A stretch of 33,733 nt of DNA. Origin: Megasphaera cerevisiae DSM 20462 (GTDB taxonomy: Bacteria > Bacillota > Negativicutes > Veillonellales > Megasphaeraceae). Shown here in pieces: positions 7,276-16,235 of the stretch. The notes beneath the pieces are model-generated. The model did no database searches, was not told the DNA's origin, and saw only the letters and a list, made by a program, of their open reading frames with translations. The stretch is from assembly GCF_001045675.1 (NCBI RefSeq), contig NZ_LEKT01000033.1, positions 1 to 33,733 on the forward strand, written 5' to 3'. Within the stretch, counting starts at the first letter, position 1, and each line of letters begins with the position of its first letter. A program made the translations under genes and the position numbers.

Positions 7276-8057
7276 TGAAAATTGAAGGTGTTTTGCTGGA
7301 TTGGGCCGGAACGACAGTAGATTTCGGATGCATGGCCCCTGTGCGGGCTTTTATGGATAGCTTTGCCGCCAATGGCATCACGGTCACAGAAGAAGAAACG
7401 AGAAAGCCCATGGGGATGCTGAAACGAGATCATATCAAAACGATGCTGTCCATGGATCGTATTGCGGCACAATGGCAGAAACGCTATGGCCGTTCGTGGG
7501 AACCGCAGGATATTGAAACCATATACAGCAGCTTTGAACCGGAACTGCTTGCCTCACTGGCGGACTATACCAAGGTTAAGCCCGGTGTTCTGAAGACCGT
7601 CACAGAATTGCGTGCAAGGGGGATCAAAATCGGATCTACGACAGGATACACGGATACAATGATGAAAATCGTCGCACCAACAGCGGCTGTTCAGGGCTAT
7701 CAGCCGGACTGCTGGTTTTCCCCGGACGCGACAAACGGGATGGGTCGGCCGTATCCTTATATGATTTTCAAAAATATAATGGAATTGAAGCTGTCCGATG
7801 TCCGCTGCGTTATCAAGGCAGGGGATACCGTATCTGATATCGCCGAAGGTCGGGCTGCCGGCGTATGGTCTGTCGGCATCATAGACGGCAGTTCTGTCAT
7901 GGCGCTGACTGAGGACGCGTTCCGCAGCCTGACAGAATATGAAAAAAATGAACGCCGTGAGGCCGTCAGACACACCTTCATGAATGCCGGTGCTGACTAT
8001 GTTATTACCGATATTACTGAGCTGCCTGCCGTGATTCAAGCCATACAGCAGCAGTGA
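7275..8057 (+). CDS. phnX: Phosphonoacetaldehyde hydrolase (phosphonatase)
   Basis: A 260-aa HAD-superfamily enzyme that cleaves the C-P bond of phosphonoacetaldehyde to acetaldehyde and phosphate. The nucleophile is D9 in DWAGTTVD. The Schiff-base lysine that forms the imine with the aldehyde is K50 in MGMLKRDHI (equivalent to Lys53 of the Bacillus cereus enzyme), with the conserved Met46. The C-terminal HAD motif is AGDTVSDIAEG. All catalytic features are present. It completes the AEP pathway started by PhnW and is the last gene before a terminator at 8097, so the operon yields P (phosphate), N (alanine) and C2 (acetaldehyde). Confidence 0.96.
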   Translation: MKIEGVLLDWAGTTVDFGCMAPVRAFMDSFAANGITVTEEETRKPMGMLKRDHIKTMLSMDRIAAQWQKRYGRSWEPQDIETIYSSFEPELLASLADYTKVKPGVLKTVTELRARGIKIGSTTGYTDTMMKIVAPTAAVQGYQPDCWFSPDATNGMGRPYPYMIFKNIMELKLSDVRCVIKAGDTVSDIAEGRAAGVWSVGIIDGSSVMALTEDAFRSLTEYEKNERREAVRHTFMNAGADYVITDITELPAVIQAIQQQ

Positions 8058-8096
8058 CAGCCGTATCATAGTCTTTGCTGTGTGGGCGGCGAAAAT

Positions 8097-8142
8097 AAAA
8101 AAGCAATATCCTGTGCGTGAGGCCGGGATATTGCTTTTTTTT
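8097..8142 (+). terminator. Rho-independent terminator of the phosphonate operon
   Basis: AAGCAATATCC (8101-8111) pairs with GGATATTGCTT (8126-8136) across a 14-nt loop, with a preceding A-run and a following T8 run. It separates phnX from the aldehyde dehydrogenase gene. Confidence 0.85.
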
Positions 8143-8441
8143 AAGAGATTTTTAAAGAGATGGGTATGGTTCGATGGGAAGAATATCAATATGCCATATA
8201 TTAAATAGATATTTATTTTAAAATTAGCGCTATGGCTGTGCGTAACCATCTATTCGTCAGGCGCCCTATCTTCGCAAGTTTGATTGGTACAGACTGCAAA
8301 CAGTCATAAAATCAGAATTGCCAGGCATTTTTATAAAATAATCTCTTGCCTTTATACTGGAAATTATTTACAATATTATTAATAGATATATTCTATTAAT
8401 AAACTGTATTCTAATTTAAGTTGACGAAAGGAGTTTTTTTC
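8143..8441 (+). promoter_or_regulatory. Upstream region of the aldehyde dehydrogenase with promoter and palindrome
   Basis: This AT-rich stretch holds no gene. A promoter candidate is TTTACA (8367-8372), 16 bp, TATTCT (8389-8394). A perfect 10-bp inverted repeat, TTATTAATAG/CTATTAATAA with 7-bp spacer (8376-8402), covers the spacer and the -10, the expected place for a repressor operator. A second, shorter dyad GACTG-CAAA-CAGTC is at 8292-8305. The regulator is not identifiable in the window. Confidence 0.5.
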
Positions 8442-9857
8442 ATGGATTTTGAAAAATTATATATTGATGGACAATGGATTTCCGGCGCGTCGGGAACCTT
8501 TATTGAAATTGAAAATCCGGCGGAAATGAAACCTTTCGCCCGCGTACCGGCGGGAAATGCTGCCGATGTAGACGCCGCTGCCCGGGCAGCGGCCAGGGCC
8601 TTTCCGGGCTGGGCAGCTACGCCGCTATCTGAACGGATCGCATTGATGGAAACCATGTTTGGTATTTTTAAAGAGCTGGAACCGGAACTGACGGACAGTA
8701 TCGTCAAAGAATTGGGTGCGCCCGTATCCTTTGCGGCAGCCAAGCATGTTCGCTATCAGTATGTACGGACACAGTCCTATATCGAGCTGGCAGCTAAAGC
8801 CCCCTTTGTAGAGCATTTGCCCCAATCGACTGTATATAGAGAACCGCTGGGCGTTATTGGCTGCATCACGCCGTGGAACTATCCTCTGGGCCAGGTCGTC
8901 CAAAAGGTCATTCCGGCTATTCTGGCCGGCAATGCCGTTGTTCTGAAACCCAGCCAGCATACGCCGCTGGCGGCATACTGGCTGACGGATGCCTTTGACC
9001 GGGCCGGATTCCCGAAAGGCGTTTTCAATCTCGTTGCCGGCAGGGGCAGTGAAATTGGCAACGCTATGTGTGATCACCCCTTGATTGATATGATTTCCTT
9101 TACCGGTTCTACGGAAGCCGGCATTCTTGTATCCCAGCGCGCGCTGGGAACGATGAAGCGCATCAGCATGGAATTGGGCGGCAAATCGCCGTGCGTGCTG
9201 CTGGAAAGTCAGAACTATGAAGCGGCGATACGCATGTGTTTTGATTCGATCTTTTTAAATGCCGGCCAGACCTGCACGGCTTTATCCCGGCTTCTTGTGC
9301 CGCATGAAGACAAGAAACAAATCGAAGAGCTCCTGAAGCAAATCGTACCGGAATATACTGTAGGCGATCCTATGGATCCAGCCATCAAGATCGGGCCGCT
9401 CTCGTCGGCACATCAACTGCAGATCGTTCGTCAGTACATTCAAAAGGGCATCAACGAAGGAGCACGGCTTCTGGCCGGCGGCCTGCCTGACGAACCTGAC
9501 CATGGCTATTATGTACACCCTACAATTTTTACGGACGTTACCAACACGATGACTGTGGCCAGAGAAGAAATATTCGGGCCCGTACTATGCGTTATTGCCT
9601 ATGATACGGTTGAAGAAGCGGTGGCGATTGCCAACGACACGCCATACGGGTTGAACGGTGCGGTCTGGGGTCCCAAAGAACTGGCTGTCAAGGTAGCCCG
9701 GCAGATCCGCGCCGGCAATGTATATATCAACGATGGACCGCGGGATGTAGCGGCGCCTTTTGGCGGCTTCAAGGAAAGCGGTATCGGACGGGAAAGCGGT
9801 ATTGACGGCATTCTCGAATTTACGGAACCGCAGGCCTTGTTTGATCAGGGCAACTAA
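8442..9857 (+). CDS. NAD(P)+-dependent aldehyde dehydrogenase
   Basis: A 471-aa member of the ALDH superfamily at the usual length. Catalytic residues are all visible: N146 in TPWNYPLG, K169 in LKPSQHTP, E245 in MELGGKSP and the nucleophile C278 in NAGQTCTA. It oxidises an aldehyde to its acid in the cytoplasm. Its position after phnX suggests acetaldehyde, or phosphonoacetaldehyde in the manner of PhnY, but it has its own promoter and a terminator lies between, so the link is only suggestive. It has no CoA-acylating signature, unlike MhpF/AdhE. The ATG at 8442 has AAAGGAG 8 bases upstream; an upstream in-frame TTG is less likely. Confidence 0.9.
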   Translation: MDFEKLYIDGQWISGASGTFIEIENPAEMKPFARVPAGNAADVDAAARAAARAFPGWAATPLSERIALMETMFGIFKELEPELTDSIVKELGAPVSFAAAKHVRYQYVRTQSYIELAAKAPFVEHLPQSTVYREPLGVIGCITPWNYPLGQVVQKVIPAILAGNAVVLKPSQHTPLAAYWLTDAFDRAGFPKGVFNLVAGRGSEIGNAMCDHPLIDMISFTGSTEAGILVSQRALGTMKRISMELGGKSPCVLLESQNYEAAIRMCFDSIFLNAGQTCTALSRLLVPHEDKKQIEELLKQIVPEYTVGDPMDPAIKIGPLSSAHQLQIVRQYIQKGINEGARLLAGGLPDEPDHGYYVHPTIFTDVTNTMTVAREEIFGPVLCVIAYDTVEEAVAIANDTPYGLNGAVWGPKELAVKVARQIRAGNVYINDGPRDVAAPFGGFKESGIGRESGIDGILEFTEPQALFDQGN

Positions 9858-10268
9858 TTACGCGGCCTGTTTGCAATCGCTTTATAGGCAGTCAGAAAAA
9901 ATGTTTCATGGATAGACGGGTAAGAGGCTTGAAATATCGGATCGGCATAGTAAAAGGCCGATTTGATAAATCAAACCTCTTTTCTTTATTCGTAAAAAAT
10001 ATTTATGAAATACGGCAAATGCACCTTAAAATAATACAAAATATTTAAAAAACACAAAAATAAAGTCTCTGGATTCGCTGCTGGACACGGCAGACCGGTA
10101 TTTTGGAAAAATTGTGTATACAGTATTTATTGCGTATATGGAGACGGTTTCTCTTGTAATGTGTGGCTGTTTTGCTATAATTAAAAGCACAGTGAAAAGA
10201 AAAGGTACTGTTATGTATCGATAGTTCATTGTTATGACCTTAAAATCAATTAGCAGGAGGGTATTTTC
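9858..10268 (+). other. Intergenic region before pyruvate carboxylase
   Basis: About 410 bp, AT-rich, without a credible gene. A weak hairpin TTTGA-TAAA-TCAAA near 9960-9978, followed by CCTCTTTTCTTT, may terminate the aldehyde dehydrogenase transcript. The pyc promoter lies at 10154-10181. Confidence 0.5.
10154..10181 (+). promoter_or_regulatory. Sigma-A type promoter of pyruvate carboxylase
   Basis: TTGTAA (10154-10159), 16-bp spacer, TATAAT (10176-10181) with an upstream TGC extended -10 element. The start codon lies about 88 bp further on, leaving a leader of roughly 80 nt. Confidence 0.7.
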
Positions 10269-13200
10269 ATGAAAAAAATTCGTTCGGTTTTAGTTGCCAA
10301 CCGCGGAGAAATTGCTATTCGTGTCTTCCGGGCATGTAACGAACTGGGAATCCGCACAGTAGCTGTTTACTCTAAAGAAGATTCGTTGTCGCTGCATCGT
10401 TTTCGTGCAGATGAATCATACTTGGTAGGTGAAGGTAAAAAACCGGTTGATGCATATTTAGATATTGAAGATATTATCCGGATTGCACATGAACATGATG
10501 TGGATGCTATTCATCCGGGCTATGGCTTCTTGTCCGAAAATGCAGATTTGGCAAAACGCTGCAATGAAGAAGGCATTGTTTTCATTGGTCCTAAAGTGGA
10601 ACATCTGATTATGTTTGGTGATAAGATCAATGCCCGTATCCAGGCTAAAAAAGCTGGCATTCAATATATTCCGGGCAGTGACGGCCCTGTTATGAACTAT
10701 GAAGAAGTTGAAAAATTTGCCAAAGAAGTGGGCTTTCCGATCATGCTTAAAGCGGTCAACGGCGGCGGCGGGCGCGGGATGCGCATGGTTGACCGCATGG
10801 GTGAATTGCGGGATGCTTATGATCGCGCCAAATCGGAAGCGCGGCTGGCCTTTGGCAGTGAAGATATTTATCTGGAAAAATGCATCATCAATCCCAAGCA
10901 CGTTGAAGTACAGATCATGGGTGACGAACAGGGAAATGTAGTCCATCTGTTTGAACGGGACTGCTCCATCCAGCGCCGTCATCAGAAGGTCGTGGAAGTG
11001 GCTCCGGCATTTTCACTGCCAAAGCAGCTCCGGCAGGATATCTGTAACGCGGCCCTCAAGCTGATGCGCAACGTCAATTACGTCAATGCCGGTACCGTTG
11101 AATTTCTGGTCACGCCGGACGAAAAATTTTATTTTATTGAAGTGAATCCCCGTGTCCAGGTAGAACATACAGTAACGGAAATGATCACCGGTATCGATAT
11201 CGTCCAAACACAGATAAAAGTAGCCGAAGGCTATGCCCTCGACAGCGACGAAATCAGCATTAAATCACAGGAATCCATTCACTGTCTGGGCAATGCGATC
11301 CAGTGCCGTATTACGACGGAAGATCCCATGAACAACTTTATGCCTGACTCCGGGAAAATCATGGTCTACCGCAGCGGCGGCGGCTTTGGCGTCCGTTTGG
11401 ACAGCGGCAATGCCTATACCGGTGCGATTATTACGCCGTATTATGATTCTCTCCTCGTCAAGACGACGACCTATGGACTGACCCATGAAGGGGCCGTGCA
11501 GAAAATGCTCCGCACGCTGAAAGAATTCCGTATCCGCGGCGTCAAGACCAACATCGGCTTTCTCATCAACGTATTAAAAAGCCCGTCCTTTGTTGACGGC
11601 TCCTATAATGTCAACTTTATCGATGATCATCCGGAACTGTTCAACCTGCCTGTCGTACAGGACCGCGGCACCAAGCTTCTGAAATATATCGGCGACACGA
11701 CAATCAACGGCTATGCCGGCTTGGGTAAACAGGAAAAACCGATCTTTGAACCGCTGGAAATGCCTGTGCCGGTAAAAGGAGCCTACCCTGACGGCACCAA
11801 GCAGGTATTTGAATCCATGGGAGCGGAAAAATTTTCTAAATGGATTTTGGATCAGAAGAAGGTTCTGGTAACAGATACGACTATGCGTGACGCGCATCAG
11901 TCTCTCCTGGCAACGCGCGTTCGTACGATTGATATGCTGCGGGTGATGGAAACGGCCTCCAAAAAGCTGCCGAATTTCTTCTCCTACGAATGCTGGGGCG
12001 GTGCGACCTTTGACGTTGCTTACCGGTTCCTCTACGAAGATCCCTGGGAACGGCTCCGTCAGATGCGGGCTAAATCCCCCAATATCCTGCTGCAGATGCT
12101 TATCCGCGGCGCCAACGCCGTAGGCTATACGAGCTATCCGGACAATGTTGTCAAAAACTTTGTTGAATTGTCAGCGAAAAACGGTATCGACGTATTTCGC
12201 GTATTTGACAGTCTCAACAGTCTGGACAACATGTACGGCACGATTCAGGCCGTCCGTGAAACCGGCAAAATTGCCGAAGTAGCCTTGTGCTATACCGGTG
12301 ATATTCTCAATGCGAACCGTACGAAATATGATCTGGCCTATTACGTCAATATGGCCAAGGAACTTCAGAATGCCGGCGCTAATATTATTGCGATCAAGGA
12401 TATGGCAGGACTCTTGAAACCGGAAGCCTCTTACCAGCTTGTAGCTGCTTTGAAGGATGCCGTGGATCTGCCGATCCACCTCCATACGCATGATGGTTCG
12501 GGCAATGCTGTCGGCACGCTGAGCCGGGCTGTAGATGCCGGTGTTGATATCGTTGACGCAGCGTATTCCGCTTTTGCCGGCGGTACCAGCCAGCCCAGCA
12601 TGAGCACATTCTACTATGCTCTGAGCGGCAAAGACCGTCAGCCTGATCTGGACATCGACGCTATGGAAGAAATGTCACGGTACTGGGCGACGGTTCGTCC
12701 GTATTACAAGGGCGTGGACAAAGCAGAACCCTATCCAAATACAGAAGTCTATCAGCATGAAATGCCGGGCGGTCAGTTTTCCAACCTCCGTCAGCAGGCC
12801 AAGGCTGTGGGATTGGGCGAAAAATGGAACGACGTCAAAAAAATGTATCATCACGTCAGCATGATGTTTGGTGATATCATCAAAGTCACGCCATCGTCGA
12901 AGGTAGTCGGCGACATGACGCTGTTCATGATTCAGAATAATCTGACGGAAAAGGACATTTATGAAAAAGGTGATATCCTCGATTTCCCGCAGTCCGTCGT
13001 GGAATTTTTTGAAGGGCGCATTGGCATTCCCTATCAGGGATTCCCGGAAAAACTGCAGAAGATTATTCTCAAGGGAGGTCAGCCTTTGACGGAACGTCCT
13101 GGTAAAAGTCTGGCTCCCGTCGACTTTGAAGCGGTTCGTAAAAAACTTTCTGATGCCGGTTACAAACATGAAGATGAAGACATCAACGCCTACTGCCAGT

Positions 13201-13703
13201 ATGCGAAAGTCTTCAAAGATTATAACGAAAATATTAAAAAATACGGTGATGCCGGCGTATTGGATACACCGACCTTCTTCTTCGGCATGCAGAAGAATGA
13301 GGAAATACATGTCGAAATAGAAAAGGGGAAGGACCTCATTATCACGCTGATCAATATCAGCGATCCCGACGACAGCGGTCTGCGCACGATCACCTTTATG
13401 TTTAACGGCGCCGAACGTGAAATTCAGGTGCAGGATAAGAGCATCGATATGAAAACCGTGACGAGAAGAAAAGCAGATCCATCCCGCCTTGGTGATATTG
13501 GTGCTACCCTGTCCGGTTCTGTGGTCAAAGTCCTGGTCACTAAGGGCCAGAAGGTCAAGAAAAGTGAACCTCTTGTCGTTACTGAAGCGATGAAGATGGA
13601 AACCACGATTACCGCACCGATGGAAGGTACGGTTGGAGAAATTTATGTATCAAAGGGGCAAGCTATCATCAGCGGTGACTGCCTCCTGGAACTAAACAAA
13701 TAA
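10269..13703 (+). CDS. pyc: Pyruvate carboxylase (biotin-dependent, single chain)
   Basis: An 1144-aa multidomain enzyme making oxaloacetate from pyruvate, bicarbonate and ATP. In order: biotin carboxylase N-lobe (KIRSVLVANRGEIAIRVFRA, residues 3-22), ATP-grasp with the NGGGGRGMRMV loop, biotin carboxylase C-domain, carboxyltransferase TIM barrel from about residue 534 (VTDTTMRDAHQSL; metal-binding HLHTHDGSGN near 735), the conserved PYC/OADA domain, and a C-terminal biotinyl domain with EAMKMET whose biotin lysine is K1109. The length equals the usual bacterial form. AGGAGG lies 8 bases before the ATG. It is flanked by its own promoter and terminator and is therefore monocistronic; it likely supplies oxaloacetate for anabolism and for reduction towards succinate. 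Confidence 0.97.
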   Translation: MKKIRSVLVANRGEIAIRVFRACNELGIRTVAVYSKEDSLSLHRFRADESYLVGEGKKPVDAYLDIEDIIRIAHEHDVDAIHPGYGFLSENADLAKRCNEEGIVFIGPKVEHLIMFGDKINARIQAKKAGIQYIPGSDGPVMNYEEVEKFAKEVGFPIMLKAVNGGGGRGMRMVDRMGELRDAYDRAKSEARLAFGSEDIYLEKCIINPKHVEVQIMGDEQGNVVHLFERDCSIQRRHQKVVEVAPAFSLPKQLRQDICNAALKLMRNVNYVNAGTVEFLVTPDEKFYFIEVNPRVQVEHTVTEMITGIDIVQTQIKVAEGYALDSDEISIKSQESIHCLGNAIQCRITTEDPMNNFMPDSGKIMVYRSGGGFGVRLDSGNAYTGAIITPYYDSLLVKTTTYGLTHEGAVQKMLRTLKEFRIRGVKTNIGFLINVLKSPSFVDGSYNVNFIDDHPELFNLPVVQDRGTKLLKYIGDTTINGYAGLGKQEKPIFEPLEMPVPVKGAYPDGTKQVFESMGAEKFSKWILDQKKVLVTDTTMRDAHQSLLATRVRTIDMLRVMETASKKLPNFFSYECWGGATFDVAYRFLYEDPWERLRQMRAKSPNILLQMLIRGANAVGYTSYPDNVVKNFVELSAKNGIDVFRVFDSLNSLDNMYGTIQAVRETGKIAEVALCYTGDILNANRTKYDLAYYVNMAKELQNAGANIIAIKDMAGLLKPEASYQLVAALKDAVDLPIHLHTHDGSGNAVGTLSRAVDAGVDIVDAAYSAFAGGTSQPSMSTFYYALSGKDRQPDLDIDAMEEMSRYWATVRPYYKGVDKAEPYPNTEVYQHEMPGGQFSNLRQQAKAVGLGEKWNDVKKMYHHVSMMFGDIIKVTPSSKVVGDMTLFMIQNNLTEKDIYEKGDILDFPQSVVEFFEGRIGIPYQGFPEKLQKIILKGGQPLTERPGKSLAPVDFEAVRKKLSDAGYKHEDEDINAYCQYAKVFKDYNENIKKYGDAGVLDTPTFFFGMQKNEEIHVEIEKGKDLIITLINISDPDDSGLRTITFMFNGAEREIQVQDKSIDMKTVTRRKADPSRLGDIGATLSGSVVKVLVTKGQKVKKSEPLVVTEAMKMETTITAPMEGTVGEIYVSKGQAIISGDCLLELNK

Positions 13704-13717
13704 GCTCGACTGCAATA

Positions 13718-13750
13718 ACAGGGATTCGATATATCGGATCCCTGTTTTGC
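13718..13750 (+). terminator. Rho-independent terminator of pyc
   Basis: ACAGGGAT (13718-13725) pairs with ATCCCTGT (13738-13745), with an inner CGATA/TATCG helix, followed by TTTT. It lies 14 bp after the pyc stop codon. Confidence 0.7.
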
Positions 13751-13755
13751 ATAGG

Positions 13756-13784
13756 TAGACTTTTTCTATGATTTCAGGTACTAT
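13756..13784 (+). promoter_or_regulatory. Candidate promoter of the Fe-S/flavoprotein pair
   Basis: TAGACT, 17-bp spacer, TACTAT; each hexamer matches consensus at four of six positions. It lies just after the pyc terminator and 27 bp before the start codon. Confidence 0.35.
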
Positions 13785-13811
13785 GAATACAGTATCAGAA
13801 GGAGGAATACT

Positions 13812-14492
13812 ATGAATTCAGGAAACCATATGATTACGGTCCATTTGCTGGGAAAAAAATTTTCTGTTCCCGATGACCTCACAATCATGCGGGCTATGGA
13901 ATATAGCGGGTTTCGCCTTATCCGCGGCTGTGGCTGCCGCAGTGGTTTTTGCGGTGCCTGTGCCGTCATATACCGTATTCAGGGACATACGGAACTGCGC
14001 TCGGCCCTGGCCTGTCAGACAAAAGTAACGGATGGCATGTGCGTGGGACGGCTTGAATCGTTTCCTATCAATAAAAAACGCTATGATATCAATAGGCTGC
14101 CGGCCGTCAATACGGTGATCGGACAAGTATACCCGGAAATATTTCATTGCATTCACTGCAATGCCTGTACAAAAAGCTGTCCGCAGCATCTTTCGGTTAT
14201 GAAATATATCGCCGCCGCCAGCCGCGGCGATTATGCGTCTTGCGCGGCTGAATCCTTTCACTGCGTAAGCTGTGATATCTGCGCTTCCCGCTGTCCTGTC
14301 AAAATCAGCCACAGCGCGGTCGGTCTCCTGGCACGGCGTTTGACAGGAAAACATGCGCCGGTAAGCCGGCATTTGGAACAGCGCATCCGGGATGTTGAAG
14401 CCGGCGTCTATACCGGCCGGCTGGATCAGCTGAAGCACTTGTCTGTACCGGAACTGCAGCGCCTGTACAATGACCGTCATATTGAAAAGTAG
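13812..14492 (+). CDS. Fumarate reductase/succinate dehydrogenase-type iron-sulfur subunit
   Basis: A 226-aa electron-transfer protein. The N-terminal half is a plant-type [2Fe-2S] ferredoxin domain (C42-x4-C47-x2-C50, plus C68). The C-terminal half holds two CxxCxxCxxxCP clusters (C113-C123 and C151-C161), each typical of [4Fe-4S]. Classical FrdB/SdhB instead have a [3Fe-4S] cluster where the second of these lies, so this resembles the soluble TfrB-type proteins but lacks their CCG domain. AGGAGG is 6 bases before the ATG. The flavoprotein gene follows after 9 bp, so the two form a dimer. No membrane-anchor gene (frdC/sdhC) is present. Confidence 0.85.
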   Translation: MNSGNHMITVHLLGKKFSVPDDLTIMRAMEYSGFRLIRGCGCRSGFCGACAVIYRIQGHTELRSALACQTKVTDGMCVGRLESFPINKKRYDINRLPAVNTVIGQVYPEIFHCIHCNACTKSCPQHLSVMKYIAAASRGDYASCAAESFHCVSCDICASRCPVKISHSAVGLLARRLTGKHAPVSRHLEQRIRDVEAGVYTGRLDQLKHLSVPELQRLYNDRHIEK

Positions 14493-14501
14493 GAGAAACG
14501 C

Positions 14502-16112
14502 ATGATCTATACAGAAGAATTTGTCGAGTCCCGGGCACGGGTAGAAGCGACGCGGACACAGCGGCTGCATGAAGAACCACGCCGCTTTGAGGCCGACGAA
14601 AAAAGAAAATTGCTGCGGGAATTTCATCCTGATTACAGCCGCAAGGATTTTACAGTCCTGCAAGTAGGACCCAACAAGGGAGATAAAGTTCCCCATGAAC
14701 TGGCCGATCTTCTGCAAGGACGGAGCCGGGTGCTGGATAGGGTAATCTGCTTGGAGCAGATTCGCTATGACACCGATGTACTGGTCATTGGCGGCGGCGG
14801 TGCCGGAGCCGCAGCAGCCATTGAAGCCCGCAAACAAGGAGCATCTGTCTTTCTGGTGACAAAACTCCGGCTGGGCGATTCCAATACGGGTATGGCCGAA
14901 GGCGGTATCCAGGCCGCCGATAAAGACGGCGACTCTCCTGCGATCCATTACTTGGATGCGCTTGGCGGCGGTCATTTCAAAAACGATCCGGAGCTGCTGG
15001 AACAGCTCGTTCTCCATGGTCCCGAAGCCATTCAATGGCTGGACCGGTTAGGCGTTATGTTTGACAAGGAACCGGATGGTATGATGATAACAACTCATGG
15101 CGGCGGTACGTCACGCAGGCGCATGCATGCCTGTGCCGATTATAGCGGGGCGGAAATTATGCGTGTTCTCCGGGACGAAGTGGAAGACGAGAACATCCAG
15201 ATTATGCCCTACTCACCGGCTGTGGAACTACTGCTGGATGAAAACGGCAGTGCTGCCGGGGCCGTGATCTATGATTTTGATACGGAAGAATATGCTGTCG
15301 TGCGGGCCAAAAGCGTCATCATTGCTACGGGCGGCAGCGGACGACTCCATTATCAGGGCTTTCCCACCTCAAATCACTACGGTTCCACGGCGGACGGTCT
15401 CGTACTGGCGTACCGGGCCGGTGTGCCGCTTATCTATGCGGAGGCCGTTCAGTATCATCCGACCGGGGCAGCCTATCCGCCGCAGATCTATGGAGCCCTC
15501 GTAACGGAAAAAGTCCGTTCCCTGGGGGCGATGCTGGTCAATAAGGACGGGGCAGCCTTTCTGCATCCGCTGGAAACCAGAGACGTGGTAGCTGCTGCAA
15601 TTATTCGTGAATGTACGGCCCGAAAAAAAGGCGTTTATGCCCTTCACGGCCCGGCCCTATGGCTTGATACGCCGATGGTCAATCTGCTTCACGGCGAAGG
15701 GACCATGGAGCGCAGCCTGCCGGCTATGATCCGCATGTATCGAAAATTCGGCATTGATATCCGCAAAGAACCGATTCTGATCTATCCGACACTGCATTAC
15801 CAGAATGGCGGTATCTGCATCGACACAGACAGTGCCACGAAGATCCCCGGGCTCTATGCTGCCGGGGAGGACGTAGGCGGCATCCATGGGACCAATCGTC
15901 TGATGGGAAACAGCCTTCTCGATATTATTGTCTTCGGCCGCATTGCCGGTAACCGTGCCGCCATTTATAGCCGTACGGCCCGGCCGGGACGGCTGACCTT
16001 GGAGCATGTGCGGCGTTTTGAACAAGAACGGGCGGCGGTCGGTATAGACAGTGTTCTCCTATCGCCGAAGCTGCTGCCAAACTATACGCATGGCAGAGGT
16101 TTGGAAGGTTGA
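14502..16112 (+). CDS. Fumarate reductase/succinate dehydrogenase-type flavoprotein subunit
   Basis: A 536-aa FAD-binding oxidoreductase. It has a 90-residue N-terminal extension, the dinucleotide fold TDVLVIGGGGAGAAAAIEA (91-109), MAEGGIQAAD (131-140), a substrate-domain segment THGGGTSRRRMHA and the C-terminal FAD contact GLYAAGEDVGGIHGTNRL-MGNSL. The residue that carries covalent FAD in FrdA (His in S-H-T) is Asn128 here (SNTGMAEGG), so FAD should be bound non-covalently, as in L-aspartate oxidase and TfrA-like enzymes. Paired with the Fe-S subunit it may reduce fumarate, or oxidise a related dicarboxylate, in the cytoplasm. L-aspartate oxidase is less likely because of the Fe-S partner. 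The reading frame stays open for 19 codons after the TGA. Confidence 0.83.
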   Translation: MIYTEEFVESRARVEATRTQRLHEEPRRFEADEKRKLLREFHPDYSRKDFTVLQVGPNKGDKVPHELADLLQGRSRVLDRVICLEQIRYDTDVLVIGGGGAGAAAAIEARKQGASVFLVTKLRLGDSNTGMAEGGIQAADKDGDSPAIHYLDALGGGHFKNDPELLEQLVLHGPEAIQWLDRLGVMFDKEPDGMMITTHGGGTSRRRMHACADYSGAEIMRVLRDEVEDENIQIMPYSPAVELLLDENGSAAGAVIYDFDTEEYAVVRAKSVIIATGGSGRLHYQGFPTSNHYGSTADGLVLAYRAGVPLIYAEAVQYHPTGAAYPPQIYGALVTEKVRSLGAMLVNKDGAAFLHPLETRDVVAAAIIRECTARKKGVYALHGPALWLDTPMVNLLHGEGTMERSLPAMIRMYRKFGIDIRKEPILIYPTLHYQNGGICIDTDSATKIPGLYAAGEDVGGIHGTNRLMGNSLLDIIVFGRIAGNRAAIYSRTARPGRLTLEHVRRFEQERAAVGIDSVLLSPKLLPNYTHGRGLEG

Positions 16113-16190
16113 TCGATACTGGAAAATGCTCTGCAGGGCAGCACCTTGCATGAAAGACCGCATAACGTATAAAAGAAAGAATAGGAACAC

Positions 16191-16235
16191 AACGGCACGT
16201 GGAAACAGAACGGTTTCCATGTGCCGTTTCGTATT
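16191..16235 (+). terminator. Rho-independent terminator after the flavoprotein gene
   Basis: AACGGCACGTGGAAAC (16191-16206) pairs with GTTTCCATGTGCCGTT (16213-16228) with one G-T pair and a 6-nt loop; a short pyrimidine run TTTCGTATT follows. Confidence 0.75.

Noticed and set aside
8280-8300. A sigma-54 style promoter (TGGTAC...TGC) upstream of the aldehyde dehydrogenase.
   Set aside because: The GG and GC elements are 8 bp apart, not the required 10 bp.
13818-15035. A long open frame of about 400 codons on the minus strand.
   Set aside because: It lies opposite two well-supported genes, has no ribosome binding site, and reads as a shadow of the Fe-S and flavoprotein genes.
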